Positions 13,259-26,169 of a stretch of DNA of 64,000 nucleotides are shown here, in pieces. Numbering within the stretch: the first letter of the stretch is position 1; each line of letters starts with the position of its first letter. The stretch spans positions 8,014,124 through 8,078,123 of the forward strand of contig NC_049989.1 of the NCBI RefSeq assembly GCF_000003815.2, in the 5' to 3' direction. The DNA comes from Branchiostoma floridae (Eukaryota > Chordata > Leptocardii > Amphioxiformes > Branchiostomatidae). The position numbers and the translations under genes were made by a program. Under the pieces are notes generated by a model that saw only the letters and a program-made list of their open reading frames with translations, searched no databases and was not told the origin of the DNA.

Positions 13259-14075
13259 TTAGGCCATGTTGATTTGATTATATGGATGACATCCTCCGGG
13301 AACTGCAAAATTGATGCGAGCGAGCGAATAAAAAAAAGTTTGGCAAAAGTTGGCTTCAGTATGTAATCAAAGTGGCCAGGAAGGTTGAACATAGGACTAC
13401 AAACACATAGTATGGTATACCAACAGTTAGATGTTGCGACCAGTAGATCATACGGGTGCAAAACATTTTTTTTCTTCTTGGACCAATCTGAAATAAACAG
13501 ACCTGAAAAAAAATCAGACGAACGGGGTTCGCCAATTGCAAAATGGACACACTATGTCGGCGGGTGTTTGGGGTCTTACCGGGCCAAAAAGACAACAAAA
13601 GCGAAGTGAGTAGAGGTTATAGTCACTTGTACCAAGTTTCTACAGGCAAAGGTACAGAGACAGTTAGCCTTTATTACATGAAGATGGGATTTTAAAATGC
13701 CAGTGGTAGTCCAATGATCCTTTGTAGAGATTCCTTTGTAGCAAAATTGACCAATTAGCATTGTTTTGAGTATTATCAGTTCTCAAGTTTCCACAGACAA
13801 TCAGGTCCAGGTTCACGTCCACCTGGAAATGATCCTCTGGACCTGAACGGGGCCTATCCTGAATTTATTCTTTGACTTTTGAGATTTATTTTGGCATTCT
13901 ATGGCATCAGTTATCGATTTTCTGATACTTTTTTTTCAATCTACGGCATATATGTGCTCATTTTACAGCTGCTTTGCACAATTTACTGTGTGGTCCAAGA
14001 CTTTTTTTTTTGAAAATGGCCGAAAATTGGTGCGAGCTCGGATGTCATCAATATAATCAAATCAACATGGCCTTA
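13259..14075. mobile_element. TAAGGCC-family transposon, copy 2, with a second element inside
   Basis: Left TTAGGCCATG then TTGATTTGATTATATGGATG; right end inverted TAAGGCCATG then TTGATTTGATTATATTGATG. The inverted repeat is about 35 bp and nearly perfect. The interior at about 13470-13870 is a diverged copy of the 37309-37771 element (shared TACCAAGTTTCTACAG, TTACATGAAGAT, TTTCCACAGACAAT / TTTTCACAGACAAT, CCTCTGGACCTG). Confidence 0.6.
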
Positions 14076-14099
14076 TGGTTAAAAATATAAAAGCTTGAT

Positions 14100-14640
14100 A
14101 AAGCGGGGTTGGCAATTCAAGCGAACGCCGGCCGAATTTGTAGTTCGGTCAGAGGTCGCCGAATTTCAACATCGCCCAAGCATCGGCTGTATTTTTCGCT
14201 TAAAATCTGCCCCTTACAAATTGGACTAGGTTCGGGCGACGTCTACCCAACGCTAATAATTATATATCCCCTATGAGATGGTAATATCTCTTGGACATGG
14301 ACGAATTGAGGATGGACTGATCCGGCAACATATTGATATTTGGATCAACTTCTTTGATCAACTTCGTTCGGAGTTTTGGGAAATATGTAGGACAACGTGG
14401 GGTGGACAGGCACCCCCAAGCAAATATATTAACAGGAATTTTGCGATAGACAAATCCAAAACATCATACAAAGTTCAAAAATCGTCGCCGAGGTCTCGCC
14501 GGTGAAAGCGCAGCAGTAAGTGCCCCGCAAACGCCGGCCGAGATGCTAAAAATCGCTCGAGGCCCGCATAATCGCCAAAATGCCGGTTATACTCCGGCCG
14601 AAATTGCTAAATTGGATCTCGCCAACATGTCTAAATTCTT
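14100..14640. repeat. GC-rich segment with repeated CGCCGGCCGA motif
   Basis: AACGCCGGCCGA occurs near 14125 and 14530, and CTCCGGCCGAAATT near 14597. CpG-rich against AT-rich surroundings. No open frame worth calling; probably a decayed mobile element. Confidence 0.25.
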
Positions 14641-15134
14641 GATTTGTAATAGGGGCTTAAAGAGAGCTTAAGGAATACGACTATAGATATTTCATCGGAT
14701 AATCATTAAAGTTTCCGTCAGTGCAATGAACCGATATTCAGTGAAAGGAAGCTTGAGATATTTTTGGTACAGTTCCCAGTGACAACCCCCAAAGGTTACT
14801 TAAATATGTTCATCTTAAAGGTGCAATATCGTCTAACATCCGGCTGCTCCCCTACTCAAGGGAGGAAGGTGCAGGAAATGATCGGTCTTCAGTTGTGAAC
14901 AATTCTCTCTTCTAGGGCTAAGGGACTAATGTGAATAATTCATGTCCGATCTAGAGTTCCACGAACGCATACCTTCGCTAAATAAACAAGGAATATTCTG
15001 AAGAATACAATTAGTTTCCGTACTCCATTGAAGGCAAATATCACTGGTGAGGTAATTGGGTTAGATTTATGAGCCAAGGTCATAATCTCATCACAAGTGT
15101 ATCAAAATGGTGCAATTCATTCTTATACATGTAT

Positions 15135-15195
15135 AAACTTTCTCATGCAACTTCCTACGGAATAAACTTTCTCCATGGCAACTTCCTACGGAATC
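15135..15195. repeat. Short direct repeat, about 31 bp, two copies
   Basis: CAACTTCCTACGGAATAAAC and CAACTTCCTACGGAATCAAC, each preceded by ACTTTCTC and CATG. Confidence 0.6.
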
Positions 15196-15467
15196 AACAA
15201 TTCTCACGAGAATTACAATTGTCTGAATCGTGGTTGTTACACGATATTTAAACCCAAGACAACCCTGCGTTGAGACGCATACTGAGGGACGCATACTGAG
15301 TTCAGATATAGTAGTAAACACAATATAAATTTTACTAGAGTTAAGAATTTGCGCCTTTGCATCAAACACAAACAGATTCCCAAGGACTACACTATCACAG
15401 ATCAGAGACTATGGGCGTTGCCATGACTACTACTTTTATTTCATGTTTTTCAATTCTCACACTAAGC

Positions 15468-15632
15468 AATTGATCGCATGACATGACATGGCATTTCACC
15501 CATAACTTACACTAACCGAGAGAAATTACATCTAATCGAATTAAAGCGATTGATCACATGACATGAGTGCTACATTTCACCCATAACTTACACTAACCGA
15601 GAGAAATTACATCTAATCGAATTAAAGCGAGA
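15468..15632. repeat. 81-bp tandem duplication
   Basis: Two copies, the shared core running from TTTCACCCATAACTTACACT to TCGAATTAAAGCGA with hardly any difference. A recent duplication. Confidence 0.75.
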
Positions 15633-15949
15633 TACACTACATGTTTTCTCTTTAACATAAATGACACTAAAACGCAAACCTGTTCGTATTGGCTGTACAG
15701 TGCAGTACAGATATGTAAAGTCTAGCGATTCTTCCCCTGTCATCCTCTGCGGCGTACAATGATCTCTACATAACATGAAGGTCACCACCTGACAACATGT
15801 GTTGAGCGGAGTCCACAAGGGAGACGCCTGGAGGTAAAGACTGACAGCCGAGGTCACATCCGGTAACCTGCAGTATTTCTGAGCTTAGCTATCATGTAGT
15901 TCAAATTATGAAAGTCTTATCTTAGCTATTGCAAAGTTATTGTATCATT

Positions 15950-16830
15950 TAATCGTAGATTATGTTAATGAGACCCTGATTTGCAAGATTTTTATTTGAT
16001 AATAATGTTCACCTTTATTTAGTTTCCAATTGCCGCAACAATGAAATTCACATCATTTACCACTATTTTATAATGCATTTTCTCATCAATTATGCAAATT
16101 AGGTATACATATGCTTAACTGTTGTCTATCGACGTTTCACTATTTTCAGTTAGATATGCCACTATCCTATTATGAAATGCAATTAAATGAAACTTTCTTT
16201 ATTAATTATGCAGATTAGGTCATGATTTGTATATTCAATATCTGGTTATGAAAAGCACCACTGAAGCTTTCTACATACCAAAAATCATTGATTTCTAAAA
16301 CCTCAAAACGAAAACGCTTACTGTAGCTCCACACGAATTCGTATGTCACCCAAACGCCACCATTTACTACCTACCCCAATACCATCCACTACTAAAAATC
16401 ATGAACCTGCCACTTGCAGAATGTTTGACCTCCAATTTTGAAGCTGTTGTACCGTAGCTCACAGCTAGGGGTCCATGATCAAAGTTGACCATGATTTTCG
16501 CGACCCTTGTCCATCCACCAAATATCATGCAGAATGAGCTATTGTTTCTCAGAGAGTTATGTTATTGACAGACACACACACTTGACCTTCCGTCCTATAT
16601 CTTCCGTCCGACCACTACCCACCTGCTTAATTTCATGAAGATCAGTAAACAGCTTCTCAAGAAAAATTCGGATCCTGCGCATGCTGCAGTACCGACGGAA
16701 AATGCCAAGTAAACCATTTTTGAACTTGACCTTTCCGCTACTTAGCTGCTAAATATCATGAAAATCCATCAACAGTTTCTCATGTTATGCTCTTGACCTA
16801 CATACGGACCCATACCATGGCATAACCGAA
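15950..16830. repeat. Degenerate dispersed repeat with ~110-125 bp tandem subunits
   Basis: The segment around AATTATGCAAATTAGG repeats near 16085 and 16205. Then AAATATCATGCAGAATGAG (16519), AATTTCATGAAGATCAG and AAATATCATGAAAATCCATC (16751) mark successive diverged subunits, each followed by a TTCTC motif. The same style of unit appears at 22.4-23.1 kb and in single form near 59.4 and 62.1 kb. Confidence 0.4.
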
Positions 16831-17640
16831 AACATAACCTCCTTGACAAAGGTAATAATACATGTACACTGTTAGTCCGTGAGGCCAGGGAAGTTTTAGC
16901 TTTCGAATAACATTACACCAGCGTTTGAACGCACATGAGACAAAAGAACTGTAGAGGAAGGTAAAATCATGAGCAATTTGATCATATTTATAAGAGATAA
17001 GAGATTTATAAGAGATTTATACAAGAAAGATATGTTGCATAGTGCAAAATGTATGCTTCTCATTAATGTAGAATATAGTTAGGAATAGCACAAATAACTG
17101 CTGCCATTAAAACTGCGTACCATTAACACGTCGTAAATTGCGCACATGTTATATGGAATATGTCAAGTTGGGTCATAAAATGTAATTTTTGAGTGTTAAA
17201 CATCGCCTAGCTATTGATATTTATGAAAGGAAACTAAGCTAGTCAAATCTCGAGATACCTGTAGATGTCAACAGGCTATCCACATTGAGACAGCGCTGAA
17301 TAATGTGAGCATTATTGATGTGGTACTCTTTGCACCAATGGATTAACTTAGAATCTCAACGGATAGAGAATTATGAGAGCGTACAGTTAGAAATACTGAT
17401 CAATCGCCTTACACGCTTTACTTTGTGCCGAAGCCTAATTCATCATTGTAACAAGTTAGTTTAAGACTGAAGTTAGTCTAAGACTGAAGTAGTTGAATGC
17501 CGATTGTTCCAGTCGTCATGTGTTTAGGTTTCCCTGTTTATTATATGTGACTAGAGTAAATTAAAGAAGAAGCTGTCATAAAACACTATTAGGCATGTAT
17601 CAACAAAATGATTACTTATCACCAGTAAACCTACAACCAA

Positions 17641-17745
17641 TTATTTATTTATTTTATTCTCATTCGTTTTTTGAGCATTGGACAAGAAGCTCACAATGAG
17701 CTTATGGAGGTCTTCTGCTCTGTATTACATACAATGACGATCAAA
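17641..17745 (-). mobile_element. Probable LINE 3' end
   Basis: On the - strand: CCTCCATAAGCTCATTGTGA, then AATGAGAATAAAATAAATAA. This is the look of a CR1-like LINE 3' terminus with an A/T-rich tail. No reverse-transcriptase frame is attached. Confidence 0.4.
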
Positions 17746-18944
17746 AGTAACAAAATTGAGATTATAATGAAACGTATAACTTAAAATGACATGAACATAA
17801 ACGTCATTTTGCAACATAAGAATAACATAAATACTAACAACAAAAACGGGCTAAAGCGCATACAAGGCTGGCATTACCAATCAATTTCAAATCAAAATAC
17901 AACCAATTAATGCTTAAGCAGTCGAAAGGTAGTCTGCCCGGCGCCCACCTCCCACTGAGACTAGTATTTTGCAGCATGAAATCGCCCAAATAAATAAGCC
18001 GATCCCTTCAATTTCAGTGTTTATTAACCTTTTCCAGTGTTCAGTTTTCTCTCGCCATCTTGCACCATTATGATTAGCGGTGTGCTGCCAAACATTTGGG
18101 CTAGAATCTTAACTTTAATCTGTACATAATTTTCTTATCTATTTATTTCACATTGATTACGAATAACCAAATTATATTAAATTTGATCATTAACAAAATC
18201 ACGCCTTATGATATGAAGATAGTATTCACGAACACATGAATAATTTAAATGTCAGCGAGCAACAACTTCTGTTACATGACTGCAAGTATCGGGAAACAGT
18301 CTTCTCTACTAGACACTTACGTCGTATGTCAGTATGGGACAAGTCTTCAGCCTTTCCTAGAATGTTGCTGTTGTTTCTTATGAATTGCCGAATATTCACA
18401 AGGGATTACCGCATGTAGCTATCATGATACATCCATGGCGACAGGCTGATTAAACATAAAGAGCAGCTTGACGCTAATACGTGCTAATAGTTTCCCCAAG
18501 AGCTTGATCTTTACACCCTATAACTCACATCTATGACTAGTAAGCGCACCAAGTACGGTTATCATTGGAAGATCATAGAGGCAGATTCTATGATTGACTC
18601 ATTCAATTTACGAGATGATGAGCTTATGAATGAAGTGCCGGATCTGGGAGATGAGTCATCTTCAACAGACGATGATACATATGAAGTTTGGTATCATGTT
18701 TGTAAGTCCTTATATGATTGATAGAGGCTGTCGGCGTGTTGGTACCAAAGCTTCTCTTTGGGATCAAGATTGCATCGAATTATCGGGTTGGTTAAAAGCA
18801 TCGAGTTTGTTATGAATATGGCCAAATGATAGGGATAAGAATCAAGACGATTTATGGCTAAATCGTATATGAATAATAAGAATCAGTGTGTTTTTCCTAG
18901 ATCCTCACGACATCTTATAAGTGAGAATCAGTTAAGTTTCAGTT

Positions 18945-19690
18945 CAGTTTATCTATATTTATTTATCCAGGAAAGTCACATCGCCTACTGTCAATATGTT
19001 TTACATGGAAACATTTAAACTTTAGTAGCTATGTAAGTAGAAAGATGTGAATTAAATCTGACTGGCTCTGTTACATATACATTGGCTAAATCGCGCTTTT
19101 AGTAACCGTTCCAATTGCCTAGCCCTTGGAAGCTTGATGCCCATGTATACGTTAGGAGAATCCGATGCATACGTGCTGAAATTGACATTGACTAAAGAGC
19201 TGTCACCATGTAATGTGATGACTAGTTACCATGGAAACAGAGCTCCTATTAGTACTCCTCCTTGTTTAAACCATTCCGTAGAACTATTGATTAGTGCTGA
19301 ACGATCACATGTACAGACACTGTGAAAAGAGGGCCCAAAATAGACCCGGTAGATGGAGTTTAACATAGATTGATTCTGTCAAGAGCAAAGCAACAACGTA
19401 CATGCTTTAATTAACTCTGTTACGCCAAGATACACCAGAAGGTCAAGGTACTCACAACTTCTTCTTCTTTCGTTTGAGGCTGCCGCCCTCATCATGTTGA
19501 GGATTCTGCATCCTTTAAATCCCATGAGGTCTGCTGCGTAGGTCGGGAGGGGGGTTGAACTTTTGGACTTAAATGTTGAAAGAGATGTCGAGAGTGCCAC
19601 CTCCGATGGGAGATTATTCCACTCTCTGATCGTACGTGGAATAAAGGTGTTTTGTCTGTATAGTGTTCTACTGGTAGGGATCTGCTATAC
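18945..19690 (-). mobile_element. LINE 3' fragment (end of reverse-transcriptase ORF plus 3' UTR)
   Basis: The - strand frame from about 19690 reads QIPTSRTLYRQNTFIPRTIR, EWNNLPSEVA and FKSKS, the usual C-terminus of non-LTR reverse-transcriptase proteins. It continues open to about 19379. A stop just upstream shows decay. The 3' side ends in a TAAATAAATA tail at about 18955. Non-LTR elements insert as 5'-truncated copies, which fits. Confidence 0.6.
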
Positions 19691-20264
19691 CGCAGAGTGG
19701 GCCAGATGTGAACTTCTAGTTTGTACAGTAGGTATGGGCTTAGTCTTTAAGTTGATGGTTAGCTGACTTTTTGGTATCCGCCACAACTTTTAGATAAATC
19801 ACCTACCGCAACAAGTGATGGGAGACGGAGCCAATGACGTCACTAGACACTATGAAGACTCGATGACAAGATTGATGTTGTTCAAGTTCAACGGATGATG
19901 GAGCCCTTGTAATTGCACATTACATTGAGGAAGCCACCAGTTGGTCTTATCAAGTACAAACACATCAATCAAAAGTAAGTGGATTTTCCCAAGAGCACCA
20001 GACTGAAAAGTGAAGTAGTTTGTACATGTTCAGATCAAGCTATAGATTGGTCATCAAAATATACACAAGTCGCTGTATCTATTTTCATAAGGCTGCAGCA
20101 AATCCCTCTAGGTATAAGATACATGTCATGGCTTTACTACTTACTGCTCATCAAGTCCTGAGACTTATTTTGTCTAATTACTGCTCTGTGAAGGCTGGAG
20201 GAAACTGGCTAGACGAAGGTGATGGTAAAATTTACTGTTGTCAGTGACCATCAAAGTTGGAAGT

Positions 20265-20810
20265 AGTTCAGTTAGCTAGACGTTAAGGCGTAATCTTGCA
20301 ATCCGATCTCAAGTGGTCGGCTAATGTTAACTCTATAGTCAGTAAGGCCAACCGTAGGCTCTACCTAGTACGAGTCTTAAAGAAACATGGAGTTGCTGAC
20401 AATGGCTTAAATCTTGTTTTACGTGGGTTTGTGAGGCCTTGTTAGAGTATGCTTGTCCGGTGTGGCATCCAGGCCTCACCACTCTCCAGTCTAAGTGCAT
20501 TGAATCTGTACAAAAGAGGGCGAGCAGAATAATTCTAGGTAGACACTATGCTGGCTACGACAGAGCCTTATAACAGCTGTCCCTTACTTCCCTGTACCCA
20601 AGACGCCGTAGTCTTTGTTTGAAATTTACATAGTCTGTGTCTATTCTCTGGTTGGTTACCCCCGAAAAGTGTTCATGGCAGGGAACTACGTACAAAGGAC
20701 AACTACACACAGTTTAGATACATGTCATACAGATTCAAAAGCAGCGCACTACCTTTTATCGTATCATTGTTGAACGAATGTCAATGTATTTTTAACAAAT
20801 GTTTTATGTA
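20265..20810 (+). mobile_element. LINE reverse-transcriptase fragment, decayed
   Basis: Frames read LQSDLKWSANVNSIVSKANR, RLYLVRVLKKHGV, then (after a lost base) LEYACPVWHPGLTTLQS, KRASRIILGRHYAGY, PRRRSLCLKFT and finally YRFKSSALPFIVSLLNE. This is the thumb and C-terminal part of a CR1/L2-like reverse transcriptase. Several stops and frameshifts make it inactive. It is oriented opposite to, and about 600 bp from, the 18945-19690 fragment, and is a different copy. Confidence 0.7.
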
Positions 20811-20984
20811 TCATACACCAATTCAGCCGTGTATGGCAAGATATGTACATGTATTTGCGCACTTGTTTTGCGCTAATAAAGCAGTCATTCGTAAACCAGT
20901 CATTCATTCAAGGAGAAAAAATCGTCATCATTGTACATGTGTACTTAAAACGGGCGGGAGGAGAGTGTAATCAGGTTGGGGTCG

Positions 20985-22400
20985 AGGGTCAAGGCCCCGG
21001 ATGTTCCAGTTGAAACCAGTTGAGTTCTGTCGATGTTGAGACAACTTAGCGTGCACACCTATTGTAGGCTAGTTTGGGTTACATTCGGAAACGCACGTCC
21101 AGGCATGACCGCGACAAGGGAAAGGGCGCTGCTAGGAAGTCGCTAAATACGTACAGGAAGGTAGGACAGACCATTACGTTTCACACAGTATAAAATACAG
21201 TACAGGAACTACAGCATTAGTTCTGCACACAATTAAAGGAGCAAAATTCTAATCTTACTAATAAACAAACATAAAATGAAACACGGAATACCCTTAAAGT
21301 CTTGCATAGACCATGGTTGCCACTTTTGAAGGTCTTTTGGAAGTTCAGTCGACAAGTAAGAGGCGGTAACCAACGTCAGACACATGAGGTCGTGCTTTCA
21401 GTGACCTCTGACCCCTAGTTCTTGACCTATTACCTATGAGAAATGACATAGTTTTCATCCAGTCTGAGCAGCTTCAAATTTGTAGTAGGATACCCATACA
21501 ATTATCGAATACGTTTGTCTGCAGGTGTAAAACATGCGAAAACAAGAGTTCGTAGACCTCAGACCTGCATGAAATGTATTGGATGTCTGTAGACCTATTG
21601 TGTATTTTTTTTTTCCTTTTCGTCCGTGGTACGTGGTTGGGGCTATTTACCGTCACGGTGTTGGTTGTGCAACATGCAAAAGTCTGAAATTCCATTTTCG
21701 GAATTTGTAAGTTTGGGCATGGATGAACATTACTTATTTTGAATTTCTTAAACGTTAAGCATGTAACCAACCACAGTACCTTGAAGTTGTTGAGACGACT
21801 TTTCCTACCTTTTTTTTGTCTCAGGTGGCCCATGTAGTTATTCTGTCACATATGATATATTCAGTACTGATATCTTCCTATTTCAATGTACTGACCTAAT
21901 GCAGCTGCTAAATCTCCTTAGTGTGCCAATGATATTCATTAAAGATTTATTTCTGGAGTGTTATATCAATGACAAAATGCAACAAACGATACCAAATTTA
22001 AAACAGAACAAAGCCCGTACTATAGATTAAGCTGGCCCAAAAGTCAAGCGAATATGACTAGCCCCAAACAACAAATTACCTGCATACAATACGGAAATGG
22101 CATCCCCAAAGAAACAACAAAAAACACAGGAAAAATCATACACATACCTTTCTCTTACACTCAAGCTCTATACATTTCTCCTCCACTTTAGAAAGTTGTA
22201 TCTTCTGCTGATTGAACTTTAAACTCAGTACTACACAGCTCTCAAAACACCACAAAGACTAAGAAACAAGCTCAAATTGTACTTAACTAATACAGCAACA
22301 GATAGTAGTATATCATCTGACCGCTGTTGCCAGTAACAAAGTAACCTGATACGTTGAAGGTGGCACAGGCCACTGCAAAAACAGATAATGGTTCCACAAG
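20985..22400. other. No supportable feature
   Basis: Moderately AT-rich, with poly-T runs near 21607 and 21813. Short frames only. Confidence 0.45.
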
Positions 22401-22401
22401 T

Positions 22402-23110
22402 AAACTTAAAGACCTATCAATCAACTCAACCCCAACCATCACCTGTTTTCACAACCATGCAGATATTAGGGGGGATGCCCCAACCAAAAAAACAGCATCA
22501 GCCTACAATGTTAAGTTCAAACACAAGGAGATAAAAATTCATACTTGACCATCAGGGCACAACCACCAACCCATGTACCAAATACCAACACAATGGCACC
22601 TTGCGTTCTGGAGATACAGCGCACGCGCCGTGCCCGCACAAAAGGTAACCTGCAGTGTCAAGTTCAAACACCAAGAGCGACAAAATCAAAATTGAGAATT
22701 ATTCAACCACCACCAACACATGTGCCAAATACCATTGCACCCGCACCATCCGTTCAGAAGATACAACGCCGGAAAACCCCCTTCCGGACACATAAATCGA
22801 CCTGCCGTGTCAATTTCAAACACGACAAGGCCCAAAATCAATCCTAAGCAGCAAACAACAACCCCCCACCCATACACCAAAAATCGTGGCCTTCGTGCCA
22901 TTCGTCCAGGAGATACAGCGTCGAAAATGCCCCCAAAACACAAAGAGTGCAACCTGCAATGTTAAGTTTAAACGCCAGGAGGCCCAAAATTAAACCTAAA
23001 TGTCAGGCCATCACCCCCAACCCACGTACCAAAAATCATCGCGATCGCACGATTCGTTCTCGAGATACAGCGCCGAAAAGCCACAGCTTCCACACATTCC
23101 CACGCTACTG
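22402..23110. repeat. Diverged ~150-bp tandem repeat, four to five units
   Basis: The landmark CCAACCCATGTACCAAATAC recurs, with changes, near 22567, 22713, 22867 and 23019 (steps 146, 154, 152). Each is followed by a (T/C)CCGTTC..GAGATACAGCGCC-type motif and GTCAAGTTCAAACAC. Overlapping frames of up to 100 codons are by-products of the repeat. Confidence 0.65.
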
Positions 23111-25483
23111 CATTACATGCAGGTAATGAGCTTAAAGTGAAAGCTCCCGATATGACGCCCAGCGGAGGTCAGGTTAACTGCAGCCAGCGCCAGCAGTTGG
23201 AGAGCATTTGGAGAACTATCATATACACATGTACCAGAAGCAAACTAAATCGGGAAACCAACTGGTACTATCTCAAAACTAACACATTCCTCTTCCATTC
23301 AGCACATCCAGTTTCCGCCTTGCTGACGTATACAGGAAATCAGAAGAATATTTGCGACTTCTTCAAGTATTGTGAAGCACTACTTCCTACCCAATTACTA
23401 CTATTTTGATCGCGGAACAAAATTGTCGGTTGTATCTTGTACCAAATTTGGTGCAGATGCCAACATTTACGAGCGACGAAGGATTTTTTATGTTACTGAA
23501 GATTGTTATGTTATTTCAAAATTTTGATGGTAGCATGCATCAATGGCCACTATGTGGCTACATTAAGTGTTACCAGACATTCATATCGTCTGAACCAATG
23601 TTTGCAATGTCAGCATATATACAGTGCCCTAGCCTAGTACATGTATTGGAAAATATTTCTTGAGTTGTGAATTGTTGGGCTTTAAGAGCCATGCATTAGG
23701 TAGAAGAGTTCCCTTTCCCAAGTGACGATTACACAGGCTACGCCGGAAATTGGATTTGTGGGTCTCCCCCGGCTAACCTTATGGGCTGACCGCCTACGGC
23801 GCGAACGCGATAACAGCAAAATCACATTTCGGGTTTACTAAAACTCTCGTCGTTTGTAAGCGACGTTAACCCAATCAACACCTGTGGGCGGTCCGTGGTG
23901 ACTGGAATTTGAATTATGAAACGCCATTGCCAACTCCAGATAAATCACGTCTGCAAGCAAAACATATACATAGAAATCGTCGTAATCCAATGCTTAACCT
24001 TAATGCTTTTCGTATTTTCTCGTTAACTGTGCAATTAAGATATTAATTAAAGATGAACTTTACCATTCATCCAATGTCTATATAGATACAGGGGCGCACA
24101 TAATGTTAAATATACCGAATAAACTGCCATGGGACTAAGTTGTAATCTTTTTCTACTTCACATATTGGATATTGAGTCGAGTGGCTATGCTAGCCCATAG
24201 CGGACACAAGATTGAGAGGTCACGGATTAACAAGAGATATTTTGACGACTTTCCTAACATTGCCCTGGTGCAATTTACAGTTGGGGATGTAAAAGTCATT
24301 AGAAGAAAAGAGATTAGCTCCGCATGTCAATATATCGTGCCCATGGCATAGATGCCAACAACCCACCGGTTTCTTATCTCCACACTACCAATGTGTTTTG
24401 CATGCAGACGTTTTGATTCGATAACCTTTCTGCCACCATCCTCCGGGACAAGAAGTATTAACCGTAAGGGCGGTAGCAGAAAAGTCACCGGAATGTCGCC
24501 AGACAAAATCACTTGGCTGTGTTGATAAGAACCCAATAAACATGTAAAAACTTTTACAACTTTTTTTCCACTTTTTCCACATCATCAGGTTTGACCCAGG
24601 ACTGCACCGTTGAACCCTGGTCAGTGAAATCTTAGACGATTTCTGATCATGTATCAATGAACCCAATTCTACTATGTTTGCAGGAACATCGTAGTTGATA
24701 ACCTGTGGTCAAAAGGACAAGAGACTAGACTAATGGGCTAGATACGAAAAATCAGTGAGCGAGTGAGTCATTGCAGCCATGGCATAAGACCGATGGCGTT
24801 GACGCTCTGTACTTCCACACTGAATCCTTGCATGGTTACGGCATGGCACGGTATACGTACAGGGGTGTTTTCGAAATCATTTGGTAGAATGTTGGTATGT
24901 GTATCGCGGGTTGGTCATGTGAGGTTGTGCAGCATAGCTGTATGAGGTATTGTTGATTTCGTGCAAGGTATTGAGTCACCCCAAATGGTGGATATCAGTG
25001 AGTGGTTGGGAGACCTTAGCAGATGATAACTCAGGCAAGGTTTATGAATTTCCTTGTCACCTTATTAGTACACCCCAACCGAAACCAACCTCTACAGGAA
25101 GAATACGTAAGCTAACACGAAGATTATGTTGGCACTTGCGAATCACCCCACTGAATAGCTAACATAAGCCTTGAATATTTGGTGAAGGTATGATACCGTG
25201 AAGCTTTAGTTGAGAGTTGGAATCCTGTGTATAATTTGAGTGATAGAATACTTAGTCTAGTTAATGTGTATATATTCTTAGCTATGTACATCATCACGGA
25301 ATCAAGACTGTCAGATGTGTCAAGTTTCCCCAATCATACAGGGCAGACGTCGAAGTTATGGCTGTCGATAGGAAAGCATGTTAAAATACACAGAAAGAAG
25401 GCTTCAAAAAGTACTAACCCATATTTTAATCTTAAAAATGTGTGGAAGTACATGTGCAGTACCCCAGAAGGATTGGATCACTG
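23111..25483. other. No gene supported
   Basis: Several frames of 60-93 codons. The only one with splice context is on the - strand near 24525-24420 (AACACAG| then PSDFVWRHSGDF and CPGGWWQKGY), but an overlapping frame is equally open, so I leave it uncalled. Confidence 0.35.
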
Positions 25484-25548
25484 AAGCTCAAATGAAAAAT
25501 CAGGTCACATCTGCATCATGATTTCACATCCGAAGGACATCTAAGGCC
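25484..25548 (+). repeat. Dispersed repeat shared with 36496-36555
   Basis: AGCTCAAATGAAAAATCAGG, CACATCTGCAT and GAAGGACATCT occur in the same order in both places. Confidence 0.5.
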
Positions 25549-25878
25549 GTCCTGTCCTACTTCCGCTTGGTACGTTATTTAGATAATGGGTCAAAAGCTA
25601 AGTAGGCCAAGGGAACTTGCATAACTTGCATAACGCTAGTTCGCCTTTATCAGTGGGATAACCTATATACGATCAGAAATAGGTATTTAGCGATATCAGG
25701 TCTACGGACGGTAGTTTCAAATTACAATATTTTGAACATATAACAACTTAAAATATTCCTTAAAACCGTGTTGGTAAACACAACGAATATAGGTAACCCT
25801 GCGGATAAAGGTGAACTAGCGTTACCCTTATTCGGCACGATCTTTCGTAAGCGAGGAATATTTACCGCAAGGTTGATC

Positions 25879-26169
25879 TTTTTGTTTCACAAAAATGAAT
25901 TTATGCCTACCTTCTCGGCCGTTATAGTTATTCAGAAAGAACCCATAATCACTCCACACTAAATGTTTCTTGGTGGGAATACCAGCAACTTTTATTGACT
26001 GGCATAAAGCATAACAAATACGACAAACTTTACAAACCAAAATGGAAATAATTTTGCACAAATTGTCATGTCTGACATATACGATCATTACACTTATTGT
26101 GTATCTGAAAATGTTTTACAAACGTTGTAATATTATAACCAACAATCAATCACGATTTTTCCACCCGCC
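25879..26169. repeat. Perfect 291-bp direct repeat, copy 1
   Basis: From TTTTTGTTTCACAAAAATGA to CGATTTTTCCACCCGCC. I compared it along its length with 32097-32387 and saw no difference. No terminal inverted repeat. Contains the 194-bp exon-like unit with both splice sites. Confidence 0.85.
25911..26104 (-). pseudogene. Second copy of the 194-bp exon (YTISV exon)
   Basis: Base-for-base the same as 32129-32322, with identical acceptor and donor. I find no matching copy of its upstream or downstream partner exons beside it. A 5' neighbour with an open frame (near 26313-26230, after TTTCTAG|) exists but does not match the partner at 32411-32619. It may be an orphan duplicate exon, part of a second gene copy, or an assembly duplication. 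Confidence 0.45.

Noticed and set aside
21474-21833. - strand frame of 119 codons
   Set aside because: Contains poly-T/poly-A runs, no splice context, no recognisable motif.
22545-22952. Overlapping frames of 81-100 codons on both strands
   Set aside because: Produced by the Pro/Thr-like composition of the ~150-bp tandem repeat.
25879-26169. A transposon as the explanation of the 291-bp repeat
   Set aside because: No terminal inverted repeats, tail or target duplication at either copy; exon structure explains the content better.
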